From assembly GCA_035547755.1 (NCBI GenBank), contig DASZUG010000090.1, positions 1 through 64,000 on the forward strand: a DNA stretch of 64,000 nucleotides, read 5' to 3'. Positions 44,462 through 52,275 of the stretch are shown here, piece by piece (within the stretch, counting starts at the first letter, position 1; the number at the start of each line of letters is the position of its first letter). A program made the translations under genes and the position numbers. The notes under the pieces are model-generated. The model ran no database searches and was not told the origin of the DNA. It worked only from the letters and a program-made list of their open reading frames with translations. Source of the stretch: Mesorhizobium_L sp035547755. Lineage in GTDB: Bacteria > Pseudomonadota > Alphaproteobacteria > Rhizobiales > Rhizobiaceae.

Positions 44462-44679
44462 TTGCTGCCTCCATCATGCCTAAGGTAGGCAGGCCGGTCA
44501 AAGCAATACCAGCAGATGATCAGGCAGAAGGCTGTTGCCGGAATGCAGAAGAACATCCACAAAAGAAGAAGAGGAATTCCGCTCCAGGTAAGCTCGGCGT
44601 TGTTCAAGAATGGGGGAATGATGACGGTCAGGAGGATCGGGATACCAAGGCCGATCAGGAGCGTCGCAATCCTAGGCAT
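44458..44679 (-). CDS. DUF3311-like small membrane subunit of the symporter
   Basis: 73 residues with GAGGG before ATG 44679. Two membrane helices: IATLLIGLGIPILLTVIIPP and LLLLWMFFCIPATAFCLIIC. The pattern and its place directly before an SSS symporter with a 4-bp overlap are those of DUF3311 accessory proteins. It is too hydrophobic and too short for an independent enzyme. Confidence 0.85.
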   Translation of the reverse strand: MPRIATLLIGLGIPILLTVIIPPFLNNAELTWSGIPLLLLWMFFCIPATAFCLIICWYCFDRPAYLRHDGGSK

Positions 44680-44722
44680 GCTGTTCCCTCTTTGTGATTG
44701 TTGTTTATTGTTGAAGCTTCCT

Positions 44723-45322
44723 TTAGCCATGGCGGTCTTGCCGACGACGGAGATCATCGAATAGGGCGTCAAGGGCCCATTCGATGGCATCGGCCACATC
44801 CCGCCCGGACATCCCGAATTCTTCTCGCATCGAATGCCATGCCAAGACATTATCCAGAAAGGTGATTACCGCTTCCGCTCGCCGCTTTTCTTCCGGTTTG
44901 AGCCCAACCGTTATTGGCGCCAGAGCCTTCCGGCTCGATTCGATAAAACGCCTTCGAAATCCACTTCTCGCACTGCGGCCCAACCGGGTTATGGCGATGG
45001 CGTGCGCCAGCTTTGGGTTTTTGTCGAACATCTCGCATGCGTCACGGAAGCCTTTTGCGAGTCCGTCGGGGGTATCGAAAGCCACCAACCTGAAGACCTT
45101 GGTGCTGATCCATTCGCCCGCTGCTGAGATGAGGTCGGCGCGATTGGGGAAATGCCGGAATATCGTTCGTTCCGCGACGTTGGCGTGCTTTGCCAGCATC
45201 GCCATCGAAATCTGTTCAAGATCATCCTGTTCAAGGAGTTCGACAAATGCCGAGACAATGCGGTCTCGGGTCATCGCAGCCTGTTCTTCCCGTAAGGGTA
45301 AGCTGTTCCTTTTTGCATTCAT
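44723..45322 (-). CDS. TetR-family regulator, probably read from a leaderless mRNA
   Basis: 199 residues from ATG 45322. The HTH is RDRIVSAFVELLEQDDLEQI, then MAMLAKHANVAERTIFRHF PNRADLI. The C-terminal ligand domain is helical. There is no ribosome site, and a sigma-70-like promoter (TTGACA, 17 bp, CATTAT) places transcription initiation about 7 bases after the -10, practically at the ATG. A perfect 13-bp-arm palindrome covers the -10 and start. It heads the leftward symporter/deaminase cluster, so it probably represses its own operon and responds to the purine-like substrate. Confidence 0.9.
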   Translation of the reverse strand: MNAKRNSLPLREEQAAMTRDRIVSAFVELLEQDDLEQISMAMLAKHANVAERTIFRHFPNRADLISAAGEWISTKVFRLVAFDTPDGLAKGFRDACEMFDKNPKLAHAIAITRLGRSARSGFRRRFIESSRKALAPITVGLKPEEKRRAEAVITFLDNVLAWHSMREEFGMSGRDVADAIEWALDALFDDLRRRQDRHG

Positions 45323-45357
45323 GTCATAATAATGACATGAATGCAGCATTATGTCAA
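45315..45357 (-). promoter_or_regulatory. Promoter plus perfect palindromic operator of the TetR gene
   Basis: Leftward promoter: -35 TTGACA at 45352-45357, 17-bp spacer, -10 CATTAT at 45329-45334. Operator: gcattcatgtcat (45315-45327), spacer aata, and its exact reverse complement (45332-45344). The operator covers the -10, the start site and the first codon (45320-45322), a position suited to autorepression. Confidence 0.7.
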
Positions 45358-45464
45358 AACACTATTGCCGCCGCTGGTTGAGCAATTCTCCACGCAGGAA
45401 CACCGTGCCGATAGGGTCGAAGACTCTGTTCGCGCCCGTTATGATGCGCAACTGGAGCGAGAAG

Positions 45465-46136
45465 ATGCTTCGCCGTTCGATTATTTTTGGCGCCGCCTTC
45501 CTGGCGTTGGCATTCGTTCCGCTCATTGCATCAGGAGTGACCATGAACAAGACCCCCTTGCATGCCGCGGCGAGACAGGACGATGCCGGGGCAATCGAAA
45601 AGCTTCTCGCCGAAGGCGCGAAGATCGATGCCCGCGACGGCACCGGCGCTACTGCGTTGCTCGTCGCTACCCACGAAAACAGGATCGGCGCCGCCAGGGC
45701 GCTCATCGAGGCCGGCGCCGACGTCAACGCCAAGGACAATATCGAGGACAGTCCCTATCTCTATGCCGGGGCGCGCGGCCATCTCGAAATCCTCAGGATG
45801 ACGCTTTCGCACAAGGCCGACCTGAAGAGCACGAATCGCTATGGCGGGACCGCGCTGATCCCGGCATCGGAGCGCGGCCATGTCGAGACCGTACGCACGC
45901 TGATCCAGGCAGGCGTCGATGTCGATCATGTCAACAAGCTTGGCTGGACCGCCCTTCTGGAAGCGATCATCCTCGGAAACGGCGGCGAGCGCCACCAGCA
46001 GATCGTCGGCCTGCTCATAAAAGCAGGGGCGAATGTCAATCTGGCGGACGGCGATGGCGTCACACCGCTCCAGCATGCGCGCAACCGCGGTTTCAAGGAG
46101 ATCGAAAGACTTCTCGCCACCGCCGGCGCGCGGTGA
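45465..46136 (+). CDS. Exported ankyrin-repeat protein
   Basis: 223 residues from ATG 45465 (GGAGCGAG upstream). An N-terminal hydrophobic segment RSIIFGAAFLALAFVPLI suggests a signal peptide or anchor. Ankyrin repeats follow: TPLHAAARQDDAGAIEKLLA, TALLVATHENRIGAARALI, PYLYAGARGHLEILRMTL, TALIPASERGHVETVRTLI, TALLEAIILGNGGERHQQIV and TPLQHARNRGFKEIERLLA, six units of about 33 residues. Ankyrins act as protein-binding scaffolds; the partner is unknown. The nucleoside deaminase gene follows 16 bp later, probably in the same operon. Confidence 0.88.
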   Translation: MLRRSIIFGAAFLALAFVPLIASGVTMNKTPLHAAARQDDAGAIEKLLAEGAKIDARDGTGATALLVATHENRIGAARALIEAGADVNAKDNIEDSPYLYAGARGHLEILRMTLSHKADLKSTNRYGGTALIPASERGHVETVRTLIQAGVDVDHVNKLGWTALLEAIILGNGGERHQQIVGLLIKAGANVNLADGDGVTPLQHARNRGFKEIERLLATAGAR

Positions 46137-46152
46137 AGCGACGGAGGCGAGC

Positions 46153-46626
46153 ATGGGCAAGGAAAGCCGTTTTCTGCGCGAGGCCATCGAACTGGCGCGC
46201 GCCAACGTCGCGAAAGGCGGCCGTCCCTTCGGCGCGGTCGTCGTCAAGGGCGATGAAGTGATCGCCACCGGCGTAAACGAGATCCACAGTACCAACGACC
46301 CTACAGCGCATGCGGAACTAACGGCCATCCGCGCCGCCAGCCGCGCTCTCAACTCGCCCGATCTCAGCGGCTGCGCGGTCTATGCCAGCGGCCATCCGTG
46401 CCCGATGTGCATGGCCTCGATGCGGCTGGCTGGCGTCGGTGAGGTCGCCTACGCCTATTCCAACGACGACGGCGCACCTTATGGGCTTTCGACGGCGGCG
46501 ATCTATGCGGAGCTTGCAAAGCCGTTCGCCGAGCAGTCGATGAAGATCCGCTACCTGCCAGTGCGGCTGGAGCGGCACCCGGATCTTTATGCCGAATGGA
46601 CACGGGCCCAGGATAGGCGGACATAG
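46153..46626 (+). CDS. Nucleoside/nucleobase deaminase (CDA fold, guanine-deaminase/TadA-like)
   Basis: 157 residues with GGAGGCGAGC before the ATG. Zinc motif: PTAHAELTAI (HAE, with the proton-shuttling Glu) and GHPCPMCMASM (PCxxC). Length and the C-terminal extension (LSTAAIYAELAKPFAEQ) fit small guanine deaminase-like or TadA-like enzymes of purine salvage. No tRNA-specific signature is decisive. Its nearness to the adenosine-deaminase-like gene fits a purine theme, though the transcript is separate. Confidence 0.85.
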   Translation: MGKESRFLREAIELARANVAKGGRPFGAVVVKGDEVIATGVNEIHSTNDPTAHAELTAIRAASRALNSPDLSGCAVYASGHPCPMCMASMRLAGVGEVAYAYSNDDGAPYGLSTAAIYAELAKPFAEQSMKIRYLPVRLERHPDLYAEWTRAQDRRT

Positions 46627-46788
46627 CAAATGGAACGCGCCACCGGTCCTCAGCCGGAGGCCTGGCCGTACCCCGGTACGACCGGCGCCAAAACCCTCGA
46701 CCCCCGGGTCCGGCCGTTGGCCGGCCCGAGAGCAGGCCTTGACCCGAATTGCCTCCGGCAGAACGATTCCATCTAGCCCTGCACCGCT

Positions 46789-47598
46789 CTAATCGCCACG
46801 CACCCGCACTTCCGGGGCGGCGGCGATAAGCATCCGGGCGTAATCGGTCTTTGGCGCCTCGAATATCTCTTCGCTCGGGCCTGTCTCCACCAGTTTTCCA
46901 CGATGGATCAATGCTACCCGGTCGCAGAGATAGCGCACGACGGCGAGATCGTGGCTGATGAAGAAATAGGTCAGCCCCAATCTGTTCTGCAGGTCGATCA
47001 GGAGATTCAGCACCTGCGCTTGCACCGAGACGTCGAGCGCCGATGTCGGCTCGTCCAGAAGCAGCAGGTCCGGACCCGAGGCGAGCGCGCGGGCAATCCC
47101 GATCCTCTGCCGCTGGCCGCCAGAGAATTCGTGCGGATGACGCCGCAGATGGCGGGCTCCCAGTCCGACCAGTGACAGCAGCTCCGCCGCCCGCTCTCTT
47201 CGCCTGGTTTTGCTCATCGGCATCAGGTCGCTGTGGATGACGAGCGGCTCGGTAACGATTTGCTCCACGGTCATCCTGGGGTTGAGCGAGGCATAAGGGT
47301 CCTGAAACACGATTTGCATCCGGGCTCGCAGCGCGCGAAGCGCCTTCGGGCCGAGTCGCGCCACGTCCTCGCCACGGTAGAGGATCTGCCCTGCTGTCGG
47401 CACTTCCAGCCGCAGGATCGCCCGGGTCAGCGTGGTCTTGCCGGATCCACTCTCGCCAACCAGCCCGAAGCTCTCGCCTTCGGAGACGGCGAGCGAGAAG
47501 TTCTGCAGCGCCCGCACTTCCGTTCCTCGCCCGAACAGGCCTGCACGGGCCGGATAGATCTTCGAGACGTCGCGGATCTCCAGGATCGGCTCAGACAA
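46789..47598 (-). CDS. Second Dpp/Opp-type importer, DppF-like ATPase
   Basis: 269 residues. Walker A GLVGESGSGKTTLTRAIL, Q-loop IVFQDPYASLNPRMTVEQ, signature HEFSGGQRQRIGIARAL, Walker B LLLLDEPTSALDVSVQ. It is shorter than most DppF proteins because the C-terminal cysteine-containing extension is missing after ILIAAAPEVRV. It overlaps the previous ATPase by 8 bp and ends the long leftward operon beginning at 56840. Confidence 0.92.
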   Translation of the reverse strand: MSEPILEIRDVSKIYPARAGLFGRGTEVRALQNFSLAVSEGESFGLVGESGSGKTTLTRAILRLEVPTAGQILYRGEDVARLGPKALRALRARMQIVFQDPYASLNPRMTVEQIVTEPLVIHSDLMPMSKTRRRERAAELLSLVGLGARHLRRHPHEFSGGQRQRIGIARALASGPDLLLLDEPTSALDVSVQAQVLNLLIDLQNRLGLTYFFISHDLAVVRYLCDRVALIHRGKLVETGPSEEIFEAPKTDYARMLIAAAPEVRVRGD

Positions 47599-48604
47599 GG
47601 GCCGCCTCCTCCAGATGGGGGTGATAGCACGCCACCTCGTGCAGGGGGAGAACGGCCTCGAGTTTCGGCAGCGTCGCGCAGGCCGCCGTCGCTCGAGGGC
47701 AACGAGGGGCGAAGCGGCAGCCGGGAGGCGGCCGGACCAGATCGGGTACGGCGCCTGGCAGGCCTTGTAATTCGCCTCGCTTCGTCTCCCGCCTCGGGAC
47801 CGACGCCAGCAGCGCCCGCGTATAGGGATGCGCCGGCGCTCCGATCACCTGGGCGACGGGGCCCCTCTCCACCACATTGCCGGCATACATCACGGCGACG
47901 TGGCTGCAGGTTTCCGCCACGACGCCCAGATTGTGGGTGATCAGGATGACGCCGATGTCGTGATCCGCAACCGTCCCCTTCAGGAGCGCCAGAATCTGCG
48001 CCTGCACCGAGACGTCGAGCGCCGTCGTCGGCTCATCGGCGATGAGAAGGTCCGGCCTTCCGATCAGCGCCATGGCAATCAATACCCGCTGGCGCATACC
48101 GCCCGAAAATTCGTGCGGATAGCTCGCAAGCCGCGCCTCCGGCTCGGGGATGCCAACTCTCGAAAGCATCGTAATGGCCAGTGCCCGCGCCGCCCGCCGG
48201 CCGCCCGGCGCGTTACCGAGAACAGAAGGATCATGGCCGGCCGCCGCCAGCGCCACGTCGATCAGCTGATCGCCGATCCGCGCCGTCGGGTTCAGGTTCG
48301 TCGTCGGGTCCTGGAAGATCATCCCGATCCGCTTTCCCCGCAGCGCCTGCATCCGCCGGGGCGGAAGCTGCATCACGTCTTCCCCCTCGAAAAGGATTTC
48401 GCCGGCCGGATAGTTCGCTGGCGGGCTTGGCACCAGCCGCGAAATCGAGAGCCCGGTCAAAGATTTGCCGCATCCCGACTCGCCGACAAGGCCCCATATC
48501 TCGCCTCGCCGCACCGAGAGCGCGACGCCGTTCAGCACATGAGCAACGCCGTCGAACGTGGTCATCGTCAGATGCAGGTCCCGAATGTCGAGCAAGGCCG
48601 CCAT
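47591..48604 (-). CDS. Second Dpp/Opp-type importer, DppD-like ATPase
   Basis: 337 residues from ATG 48604, which overlaps the stop of the permease gene. Walker A GLVGESGCGKSLTGLSIS, Q-loop MIFQDPTTNLNPTARIGD, signature HEFSGGMRQRVLIAMAL, Walker B DLLIADEPTTALDVSVQ. The C-terminal cysteine motif PPPGCRFAPRCPRATAAC is present, unlike its partner. It probably forms a heterodimer with the shorter DppF-like ATPase. Confidence 0.93.
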   Translation of the reverse strand: MAALLDIRDLHLTMTTFDGVAHVLNGVALSVRRGEIWGLVGESGCGKSLTGLSISRLVPSPPANYPAGEILFEGEDVMQLPPRRMQALRGKRIGMIFQDPTTNLNPTARIGDQLIDVALAAAGHDPSVLGNAPGGRRAARALAITMLSRVGIPEPEARLASYPHEFSGGMRQRVLIAMALIGRPDLLIADEPTTALDVSVQAQILALLKGTVADHDIGVILITHNLGVVAETCSHVAVMYAGNVVERGPVAQVIGAPAHPYTRALLASVPRRETKRGELQGLPGAVPDLVRPPPGCRFAPRCPRATAACATLPKLEAVLPLHEVACYHPHLEEAALV

Positions 48605-49485
48605 CACCGCCTTCCCTTCGGATCAAGGATGTCCCGCAAGCCGTCGCCCAACAGGTTGAAGCCGAAGACCGCCACGAACATCGCCATGCCCGGCGCCATC
48701 GCTGTCCACCAGTTGTCGGGCATATAGTTGCGCGCCGTGGACAAAAGCGTACCCCATTCGGGAATGGGTGGTCGTACCCCGATTCCGATGAAGCCGAGGC
48801 CGGCTACCGTCAGGATCGCAAAGCCCATGTCCAGAGACATCTTGACGATGATCGGAGAGACGCAGTTCGGAAGGATGTGCAGGAAGAGAATCCGCCCGGG
48901 CGTCGCCCCCAGGGCTCGGGCGGCCGTCACATAGACCTCCTCCCGCGCCGCCAGCACCTCGCCCCTGACGAGCCGCGCATAACCTGGCCACCAGGAGAGC
49001 GAGATCGCCAGCACCATGTTCTGGAACCCGGGACCCAGAGCGGCGGCGATAGCCATCGCGAGAATCAGGCTCGGGATCGTCAGGATAAGATCGGTGAAGC
49101 GCATCAGCACCTCATCCACCCAGCCGCCCGCGAACCCCGCTGTCGCGCCGACGAGAGTGCCGAGCACGGTCCCGATCACCACCACCCCGAAGCCCGCCAA
49201 AACCGAGACGGTGGTTCCCGCCATGGTCAGCGACAGGACGTCCTGCCCAAGTTCGTTGGTGCCGAACCAATGCTGGGCCGATGGCGGCTGGAACTTCGCC
49301 GCGACATCGACCGCTCCGGCCACCTGGTCGGGATATGGCGCCAATATCCGGCCGAAAACGGCGAAGAACAGCACGATCAGGACCAGCACCGCGCCGACCT
49401 GCGACAGCTTGCTCTGCCGGAAGCGGTGGAGCGCGCGGGCGAAGCCGTCGGAAGCGGGCAGGTCCAGGTCAATGACTTCGGTCAT
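48604..49485 (-). CDS. Second Dpp/Opp-type importer, DppC-like permease
   Basis: 293 residues from ATG 49485, coupled to DppB-like by a 4-bp overlap; the frame is open further upstream as a shadow. Evidence: GTNELGQDVLSLTMAGTTVS, TLVGATAGFAGGWVDEVLMR, EAA loop VYVTAARALGATPGRILF, then GLGFIGIGVRPPIPEWGTLL. Six membrane helices are expected. Confidence 0.93.
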   Translation of the reverse strand: MTEVIDLDLPASDGFARALHRFRQSKLSQVGAVLVLIVLFFAVFGRILAPYPDQVAGAVDVAAKFQPPSAQHWFGTNELGQDVLSLTMAGTTVSVLAGFGVVVIGTVLGTLVGATAGFAGGWVDEVLMRFTDLILTIPSLILAMAIAAALGPGFQNMVLAISLSWWPGYARLVRGEVLAAREEVYVTAARALGATPGRILFLHILPNCVSPIIVKMSLDMGFAILTVAGLGFIGIGVRPPIPEWGTLLSTARNYMPDNWWTAMAPGMAMFVAVFGFNLLGDGLRDILDPKGRR

Positions 49486-50489
49486 GTGTAGCGGACCTTC
49501 GGATTGACCAGCCCGTAGGAGATGTCGATGATCAGGTTGGCGACCACGAAGATCAGTCCGATCACCAGCGCGACGCCGATGACCGGCATCATGTCCTGCG
49601 CCATGATGGCCTTGGTGGCGTAAAGCCCGAGGCCCGGCCAGTCGAACACGGTCTCGACCAGCACCGTCCCGCCCAGCAGCCAGCCGAAATAGAGCCCGAT
49701 CACTGTAAGAGTGGCCGACACGGCGTTGCGCCCGATCACCTTCAGCATGATCTTCCGGCGGGGAAGCCCCAACGCGCGGGCCGTCATCACGTAATCCTGC
49801 CCCATCACCTCGATGGAAGAGGCCCGCATCATCCGCATGATCGTCGCCAGAGGCGAAAGCGAAAGCGCGATAGCGGGCATTGCGAGATGTCTCAGCGCGG
49901 TGACGAAGGTCCCCGTATCGCCCGCAATCAGCGCGTCGACAGTGATGAACCCCGTCACATGCGGCGGTGGAAAGACGACGATGGGAAGCTGGCCGCCGAG
50001 CGGCAGCCATGAAAGCCACATCGCGAAGACGAGTTGCATCAGGAGGCCGAGAAAGAACCGCGGCATCGAGATCGCGCCGATCGCCAAAACCTGTGACAAA
50101 TAATCAGGCCACCGGTTCCGCCAGGTCGCCGTCAGCAGGCCAAGCGGAATTCCGATGACAACAGCGATCAGCATCGCCGCGATCACCAACTCCAGGGTCG
50201 CGGGCAGATAGGCCGCGATGTCGAGCGCCACCGGCCGTCTCGTCAGCAAAGAGCGGCCGAGATCGCCATGGGCGAGGCCCGAGACGTACTGGATGTACTG
50301 CACCCAGATGGGCTTATCGAGCCCGAATTCCTTCGCGAGCGCCGCCCGCTCCGCCGTAGTGGCGTTCGGACCCGCCGCGAGCCCCACCGGATCTCCCGGC
50401 AACAGCCGCGCAATCGCGAACATGATGACAGTCAGCCCGACGATCACTGGAATGAGTGTCAGCAACCGCCGGAAGATGAATTTCAGCAT
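49482..50489 (-). CDS. Second Dpp/Opp-type importer, DppB-like permease
   Basis: 335 residues. FIFRRLLTLIPVIVGLTVIM, then IARLLPGDPVGLAAGPNA, EAA loop DYVMTARALGLPRRKIML, then VLVETVFDWPGLGLYATKA. It is separated from the binding-protein gene upstream by a 150-bp gap that contains a RIME-like palindrome. Confidence 0.93.
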   Translation of the reverse strand: MLKFIFRRLLTLIPVIVGLTVIMFAIARLLPGDPVGLAAGPNATTAERAALAKEFGLDKPIWVQYIQYVSGLAHGDLGRSLLTRRPVALDIAAYLPATLELVIAAMLIAVVIGIPLGLLTATWRNRWPDYLSQVLAIGAISMPRFFLGLLMQLVFAMWLSWLPLGGQLPIVVFPPPHVTGFITVDALIAGDTGTFVTALRHLAMPAIALSLSPLATIMRMMRASSIEVMGQDYVMTARALGLPRRKIMLKVIGRNAVSATLTVIGLYFGWLLGGTVLVETVFDWPGLGLYATKAIMAQDMMPVIGVALVIGLIFVVANLIIDISYGLVNPKVRYT

Positions 50490-50504
50490 CGGTCCGGGCC
50501 TTTT

Positions 50505-50607
50505 AGATCATGACGCGATCGGATTGAACCGCATCACGATCTTGTCTCCTTGTTTTGGCATGATCTTTTCGGAAAACCGGTTTCCATTTTCCCGAATCAT
50601 GCCTAGC
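50505..50607 (-). repeat. RIME-like rhizobial intergenic palindromic element, copy 1
   Basis: About 103 bp. Read on the minus strand it contains gcatgattcgggaaaatgg, then ggttttccgaaaagatcat and later ggttcaatccgatcgcgtc. It aligns along its whole length with the element at 57016-57117 in opposite orientation. Such mosaic palindromes are known from Rhizobium, Sinorhizobium and relatives. It lies inside an operon, between binding protein and permease, where its stem-loops could stabilise the upstream transcript. Confidence 0.75.
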
Positions 50608-50639
50608 TGGCCGGGAGCCCGAGACGGGCCCCGGATAAA

Positions 50640-52211
50640 TCAGGCAAGCGACAGCGGCCAGCACTCGATGGCGTTGGAGGCGACCGGGGTGAAATGGTAA
50701 TTCTTCACCACGTCGCGGAAACCCAGCTTACGTTTCTCCAGCACGCCGAAGATGTCGGGAGCATCGGCTACAACCTGCTTCTGAAATTCCTCATAGAGGG
50801 CGATGCGCTTGGTCTTGTCGGTCTCGGCGCGCGCCTCCTCGATCAGCTTATCCACCTTCGGATCATGGAAGACGGGATTCGACCAACTGCCGTTGCGCGA
50901 TGAATGATAGGCCGCATAGGCGATGTTGTCCGGGTCGCCGTAATTCGCCGTCTGATAGACCGGGAAGAAATCCGGGACGGTTTCCGGCTTGGCGCAGGCC
51001 GCGACCATGTCGGGCCAGTTGAGCGGCTGGATGTCGAGCCCGATGTTCAGCGTCTTCAGGCTGTCGAGAAGGATCAGCGCCCAGCGCCGCTCCTGCTCAA
51101 GCCCATTGACATAAACACATTTCAGCTTGAACCCGCCTTGGGGCTTGGCCGTCTTCGCCATGAACGCCTTGGCCTTTTCGGGATTCATCCGCGGCACGTC
51201 GAGCTTGGCGTCCCAGCCGAGGATGCCCTCAGGGAGGGGGCCCACCATCAGTTCGGCATAGCCCTCGGCCTGCACCATCGCCTTATAGTTCATCGCGTAA
51301 GAGACGGCCTTGCGCAGGTTAACATCCATCAGCGGCCCATGCGCCGTGTTCATCTTGATCGAGAAGGTGCGGTATTCCGGCTCGATCACCCGCACCACAT
51401 GCGGCGCACCCTTCAGCGCGTCCATGTCCTCCGCCGTCAGGTCGACTGCGATGTGGGCCTCGCCCTTTTTCAGCATCAGCCGCTGGGTCGCGGTTTCCCG
51501 CACGATCTGCCAGACGACACCCTCGAGGTTGCCGCCGCCCTTCTGCCAGGCCGTCTTCGCCCGGATAAGCTGGTAGAGCGTGCCGACCTGGAAGCGCCCC
51601 ACCTCGAACGGGCCGGAACCCGCGGTGTTGGTCAAAAGCCAGGTTTGCCCGTCGTCCTTGCCGAGATTGGCCTCCACCTGCGCCTTCTCGGCGACGAATA
51701 TCCAGGGCAGCACCTGCAGGAAGGCGGCAAACGGCGTCGCCAGGGTGAACTTCACCGTGCCAGGGTCGGGCGCCTGTATCCCTTGAGGCGTAACGATGTC
51801 GCGGATCATCCAGGCATTGCCCTTGGCGAGCTTCAGCGCGCGGCGGAAGGAATAGATCACATCCTCAGCCGTCACCGGCTTGCCGGAATGGAACTTCGCA
51901 GCAGGGTTGAGCTTGAAGGTATATTCCTTTCCGTCCCCGCTCATCGTCCAGCTTTCGGCGATCCCCGGCGCCGGTTCCGGAGGGTTGCCGGTTACGCGGA
52001 CGAGCCCGTCATAGACGTTCCGCAGCAGGAAGGCGGCGGAATAACCCGTCGCCGTGTGGGGATCGAAGTTCGGGATATCCTGGTCGGATGCGATGATCAG
52101 GATCTTCTGCTCCGCCGCGAAGAGGCTCTCGGGGAAGGTGGCGACGGCAAGCCCGGCGCCGGCCATCCCCAGAAGCTCCCGTCGGGATATCCGGAAAGTG
52201 CTGTCGGTCAT
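50640..52211 (-). CDS. Second Dpp/Opp-type importer, periplasmic binding protein (SBP_bac_5)
   Basis: 523 residues from ATG 52211 with AAGGAG upstream. The N-terminus has a Tat-like ISRRELLGMAGAGLAVATF, with cleavage near SLFAAE. Family blocks include PAPGIAESWTMSGDGKEYT, AAKFHSGKPVTAEDVIYS, GSGPFEVGRFQVGTLYQL, and DVNLRKAVSYAMNYKAMV. Located directly after a hydantoinase/oxoprolinase-type enzyme, it may bind a cyclic amide, a pyroglutamyl compound or a short peptide. That substrate is inference. Confidence 0.93.
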   Translation of the reverse strand: MTDSTFRISRRELLGMAGAGLAVATFPESLFAAEQKILIIASDQDIPNFDPHTATGYSAAFLLRNVYDGLVRVTGNPPEPAPGIAESWTMSGDGKEYTFKLNPAAKFHSGKPVTAEDVIYSFRRALKLAKGNAWMIRDIVTPQGIQAPDPGTVKFTLATPFAAFLQVLPWIFVAEKAQVEANLGKDDGQTWLLTNTAGSGPFEVGRFQVGTLYQLIRAKTAWQKGGGNLEGVVWQIVRETATQRLMLKKGEAHIAVDLTAEDMDALKGAPHVVRVIEPEYRTFSIKMNTAHGPLMDVNLRKAVSYAMNYKAMVQAEGYAELMVGPLPEGILGWDAKLDVPRMNPEKAKAFMAKTAKPQGGFKLKCVYVNGLEQERRWALILLDSLKTLNIGLDIQPLNWPDMVAACAKPETVPDFFPVYQTANYGDPDNIAYAAYHSSRNGSWSNPVFHDPKVDKLIEEARAETDKTKRIALYEEFQKQVVADAPDIFGVLEKRKLGFRDVVKNYHFTPVASNAIECWPLSLA

Positions 52212-52275
52212 TGTTCCACTCCTTTTTGGTTCGTACCTGGGGTCTTGCGCCCCGCATTGGCCTGTCGGGCCCCGT

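Noticed and set aside
46627..46788. GC-rich small hairpins between the deaminase and the DppF-like gene as a terminator
   Set aside because: Several short stems occur (for example ccggccgttggccgg), but there is no U-run on either strand, so a terminator is not supported.
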